From NCBI RefSeq assembly GCF_028657905.1, contig NZ_CP117782.1:2666001-2730000 (forward strand): a stretch of DNA of 64,000 nt, in the 5' to 3' direction. This DNA comes from Burkholderia sp. FERM BP-3421 (GTDB lineage Bacteria > Pseudomonadota > Gammaproteobacteria > Burkholderiales > Burkholderiaceae). The notes below the pieces were generated by a model. It had not been told where the DNA came from. It did no database searches and saw nothing but the letters and a program-made list of their open reading frames with translations. The position numbers were made by a program, and so were the translations under genes. The stretch's first letter is position 1. Each line of letters begins with the position of its first letter. Below are positions 61,766-64,000 of this stretch, one piece after another.

Positions 61766-63832
61766 ATGCTCTTCCCGCCGTTGTCCCGCCCGCGTCTGCC
61801 GGCCGTCGCCGCGCTCGCGTCCCTCGCGTTCCTCGCCGCCTGCAACAGCGACGGCACCAGCTCGCCCGCCCAGCCGCCCGCCGCGCAAGCGCCCGCCGTC
61901 GGCACCAAGGCGACGGTCGCGGTGCTCGAGACGACCGACCTGCACACCAACGTGCTGTCGTACGACTATTTCAAGCTCGCGGCCGACAACTCGCTCGGCT
62001 TCGAGCGGGTCGCGACGCTGATCGCGCAGGCGCGCGCGCAGTATCCGAACACGCTGCTGTTCGACAACGGCGACACGATCCAGGGCACGGCGCTCGCCGA
62101 CTACCAGGCGCTCGTGAGCCCGGTGTCGTGCGACCAGACGCTCGCGATCTACAAGGTGATGAACGCGGCGAAGTTCGACGGCGGCGGGATCGGCAACCAC
62201 GAATTCAACTACGGGCTGCCGTACCTGTCGCAGGTCACGGGCAACACCTTCAACGTGGCCGGCATGCCGGACCCGGCGCAGCAGAAGAAGTGCGCGGGCC
62301 CGGATTTCCCGCAGGTGCTCGCCAACGTGGTGAGCGCGAAGACCAACGCGCCGCTGTTCCAGCCCTACACGATCATCACCCGGACGGTCACCGCGACGGC
62401 GCCCGACGGCAGCACCGTGAGCGCGCCCGTGAAGGTCGGCATCATCGGCTTCACGCCGCCCGCGATCATGAACTGGGACAAGCGCTGGCTCGACGGCAAG
62501 GTCTACACGCGCGGCCTGAAAGAAACCGCCGAGCAGTACGTGCCGGAAATGCGCGCGAAGGGCGCGGACCTGATCGTCGCGATCTCGCACGGCGGCCTCG
62601 ACAACTCGGCGTACTCGCCGACGATGGAGAACGGCAGCTGGTGGCTGTCCACCGTGCCGGGCATCGATGCGATGCTGATCGGCCACTCGCACCAGGTGTT
62701 CCCGGATGCGACGAGCACGGTCGGCCAGTTCAACCTGCCGGGCGTCGACAAGGTCAAGGGCACGGTCAACGGCGTGCCGACCGTGATGGCGAACTTCTGG
62801 GGCAAGCACCTCGGCGTGATCAAGCTCGGGCTCGCCTATGACGGCAAGCGCTGGAACGTCGACAAGTCGCAGACCACGGTCGAGGCGCGCTCGATCCAGA
62901 ACGCCGACAAGTCGTACGTGGCGGCCGACCCGTCGGTGTCGAAGGCGATCGCGACCGAGCATCAGGCGACCATCGACTACGTGAAGACGCCCGTCGGCCG
63001 CACCGACTACCGCATGACCAGCTACTTCGCCGACGTCGGCGATCCGGGCGCGATCCAGATCGTCAACGAGGCGCAGGCCGACTACGTGGCGACCTACGTG
63101 CAGGCCAACCTGCCGCAGTATGCGACGCTGCCGGTGCTGTCGGTGAGCGCGCCGTTCAAGAGCGGCTTCGGCGGCGGCAACGACTTCACCGACGTCGCGC
63201 CGGGCGCGCTCGCGATCAACAACGCGGCCGACCTGTACCTGTACCCGAACACCGTGTACGCGGTGAAGGTGAGCGGCGCGGACCTGAAGAACTGGCTCGA
63301 GACCGCGGCGAAGCGCTTCAACACGATCGATCCGACCAAGCCGACCGTGCAGAAGCTCGTCAGCGCTTTCCCCGGCTACAACTTCGACATGTTCACGTCG
63401 GCCGACCTGAGCTACGAGATCGACGTCACGCAGGCGCCGGGCGGCCGCATCAAGAACCTGCTGTACAAGGGCGCGCCGCTCGATCCGAACGCGCAGTTCA
63501 TCGTCGCGACCAACAACTACCGCGCGAGCGGTGGCGGCAACTTCCCGGGCCTCGACGGCAGCAAGACGATCTTCGCGTCGCCGGATGCGAACCGCGACGT
63601 GCTGATCGCGTACATCAAGAAGCGCGTCAACATCACGCGCACGGCCGATGGCTCGGCGCGCAGCTGGCGCTTCACGAAGCTCGCCGGTTCGGTCGCGCAC
63701 GTGCAGTTCGCGTCGGCGCCGAACCTGCTCGCGGAAGCGACCAAGGCCGGCCTGATCGGCATCACGCAGGTGGCGGCCGACGACGGCACGGGCAAGAACC
63801 TCGCGACCTATGAAATCGACCTGACGCAATGA
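61766..63832 (+). CDS. 5'-nucleotidase/2',3'-cyclic phosphodiesterase family lipoprotein
   Basis: A 688-residue exported metallophosphoesterase. The signal ends with lipobox FLAACN (Cys about residue 26). The dimetal site shows VAVLETTDLHTNVLSYDY, LFDNGDTIQGTALADY, GIGNHEFNYGLPYLS, AISHGGLDNS and GHSHQVF in order. The C-terminal nucleotidase domain ends with TNNYRASGGGNFPGL. CpdB/UshA-type enzymes recover nucleosides and phosphate from extracellular nucleotides. AGGAAAA lies upstream of the ATG. Divergent from the Mla-like operon; the 262-base gap shows nothing else. Confidence 0.9.
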   Translation: MLFPPLSRPRLPAVAALASLAFLAACNSDGTSSPAQPPAAQAPAVGTKATVAVLETTDLHTNVLSYDYFKLAADNSLGFERVATLIAQARAQYPNTLLFDNGDTIQGTALADYQALVSPVSCDQTLAIYKVMNAAKFDGGGIGNHEFNYGLPYLSQVTGNTFNVAGMPDPAQQKKCAGPDFPQVLANVVSAKTNAPLFQPYTIITRTVTATAPDGSTVSAPVKVGIIGFTPPAIMNWDKRWLDGKVYTRGLKETAEQYVPEMRAKGADLIVAISHGGLDNSAYSPTMENGSWWLSTVPGIDAMLIGHSHQVFPDATSTVGQFNLPGVDKVKGTVNGVPTVMANFWGKHLGVIKLGLAYDGKRWNVDKSQTTVEARSIQNADKSYVAADPSVSKAIATEHQATIDYVKTPVGRTDYRMTSYFADVGDPGAIQIVNEAQADYVATYVQANLPQYATLPVLSVSAPFKSGFGGGNDFTDVAPGALAINNAADLYLYPNTVYAVKVSGADLKNWLETAAKRFNTIDPTKPTVQKLVSAFPGYNFDMFTSADLSYEIDVTQAPGGRIKNLLYKGAPLDPNAQFIVATNNYRASGGGNFPGLDGSKTIFASPDANRDVLIAYIKKRVNITRTADGSARSWRFTKLAGSVAHVQFASAPNLLAEATKAGLIGITQVAADDGTGKNLATYEIDLTQ

Positions 63833-63840
63833 GGCACGCG

Positions 63841-64000
63841 ATGCGCAACGTTGAATTCGTGACGATCGGCTCGCCGGCGGGCAGCCCGCTGCGGCGCCTG
63901 CTGCGCGCGCGGCTCGCGCCGCCCGGCATGCTCGCGCTCGCGGCGGTGCTCGCCGCCGGCGTGGCGGCGGCCGGCTGGACGGCTCGCGCGCCCGCGCCTG
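63841..64000 (+). CDS. Start of an unrecognised membrane-anchored protein
   Basis: The frame opens at ATG 63841, eight bases after the 5'-nucleotidase stop, with GAGG upstream, and runs off the window. The 53 visible residues start MRNVEFVTIGSPAGSPLRR and contain one hydrophobic segment (GMLALAAVLAAGVAAAGW). It is probably co-transcribed with the nucleotidase gene. I cannot assign a family from this part. Confidence 0.6.
   Translation, partial: MRNVEFVTIGSPAGSPLRRLLRARLAPPGMLALAAVLAAGVAAAGWTARAPAP

Overview
The window is ordinary G+C-rich chromosome from a beta-proteobacterium, almost certainly Burkholderia sensu stricto. The evidence is the codon use, the gene order (gshA-gshB-manX-ptsH-ptsI; mlaE-mlaF-mlaD-lipoprotein; dacC-dat-ybeD-lipB-lipA) and the protein sequences. 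A perfect hrpII-type box in front of an effector-like gene suggests a species with an Hrp-class type III secretion system, for example the plant-associated B. glumae/gladioli/plantarii branch. That species guess is inference.

Layout. 1-6.7 kb: housekeeping genes (trmL 3' end, macrodomain protein, gpsA, secB, grxC, rhodanese, gpmA, ctpA, moeB-like). 6.7-14.7 kb: PTS phosphorelay (manX-ptsH-ptsI), glutathione synthesis (gshA-gshB), ammonium uptake (glnK-amtB, with a sigma-54 promoter and an NtrC-type box) and ubiK. 14.8-18.1 kb: comM-like gene, an AT-rich intergenic island with an inverted pair of DnaA-box-like sites, a lipoprotein and a TlpA-like thioredoxin. 18.1-23.3 kb: C4-dicarboxylate system (dctD, dctB, dctA). 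The dctA upstream region shows two matching DctD-type dyads, a sigma-54 promoter, a leader hairpin and an array of 17 heptamers. 23.3-30.1 kb: acyl-CoA catabolic operon (FadB-like, two acyl-CoA dehydrogenases, CaiB/BaiF transferase) with a divergent LysR gene. 30.2-32.1 kb: gamma-glutamyltransferase.

32.1-42.2 kb is an accessory island and the most interesting part. An eight-gene, tightly packed minus-strand operon encodes TrpE-like, TrpG-like, cupin, UbiD-family, iron-sulfur flavoprotein, AroQ chorismate-mutase-like, B3/B4 tRNA-editing-like and TrpB2-like proteins. It is flanked by a divergent MocR/GntR regulator, a LysE-type amino-acid exporter and a small ParB/SbnI/SerK-like protein. TrpB2 enzymes are known to use O-phosphoserine and SerK/SbnI proteins make O-phosphoserine from free serine. 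The island therefore reads as an uncharacterised pathway that makes an aromatic non-proteinogenic amino acid from chorismate and O-phosphoserine, with its own export and perhaps tRNA-proofreading self-protection. The product is unknown.

42.4-45.2 kb: TauABC-like ABC importer. 45.3-53.4 kb: LysR gene, Bcr/CflA-type exporter, lipA, lipB, DUF2917 gene, GcvA-like regulator, ybeD, dat and dacC. 53.9-55.6 kb: a lower-G+C gene for a 571-residue protein with HAE and PCxxC deaminase motifs, preceded by TTCG-N16-TTCG and a correctly spaced -10-like hexamer. This is a candidate HrpB-controlled type III effector with deaminase fold. 55.6-61.5 kb: hydrolase, [2Fe-2S] ferredoxin, VanZ-like protein and the Mla-type lipid ABC transporter. 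61.8-64 kb: a lipoprotein 5'-nucleotidase and the start of an unrecognised gene. I see no rRNA, tRNA, CRISPR, prophage or insertion sequence.
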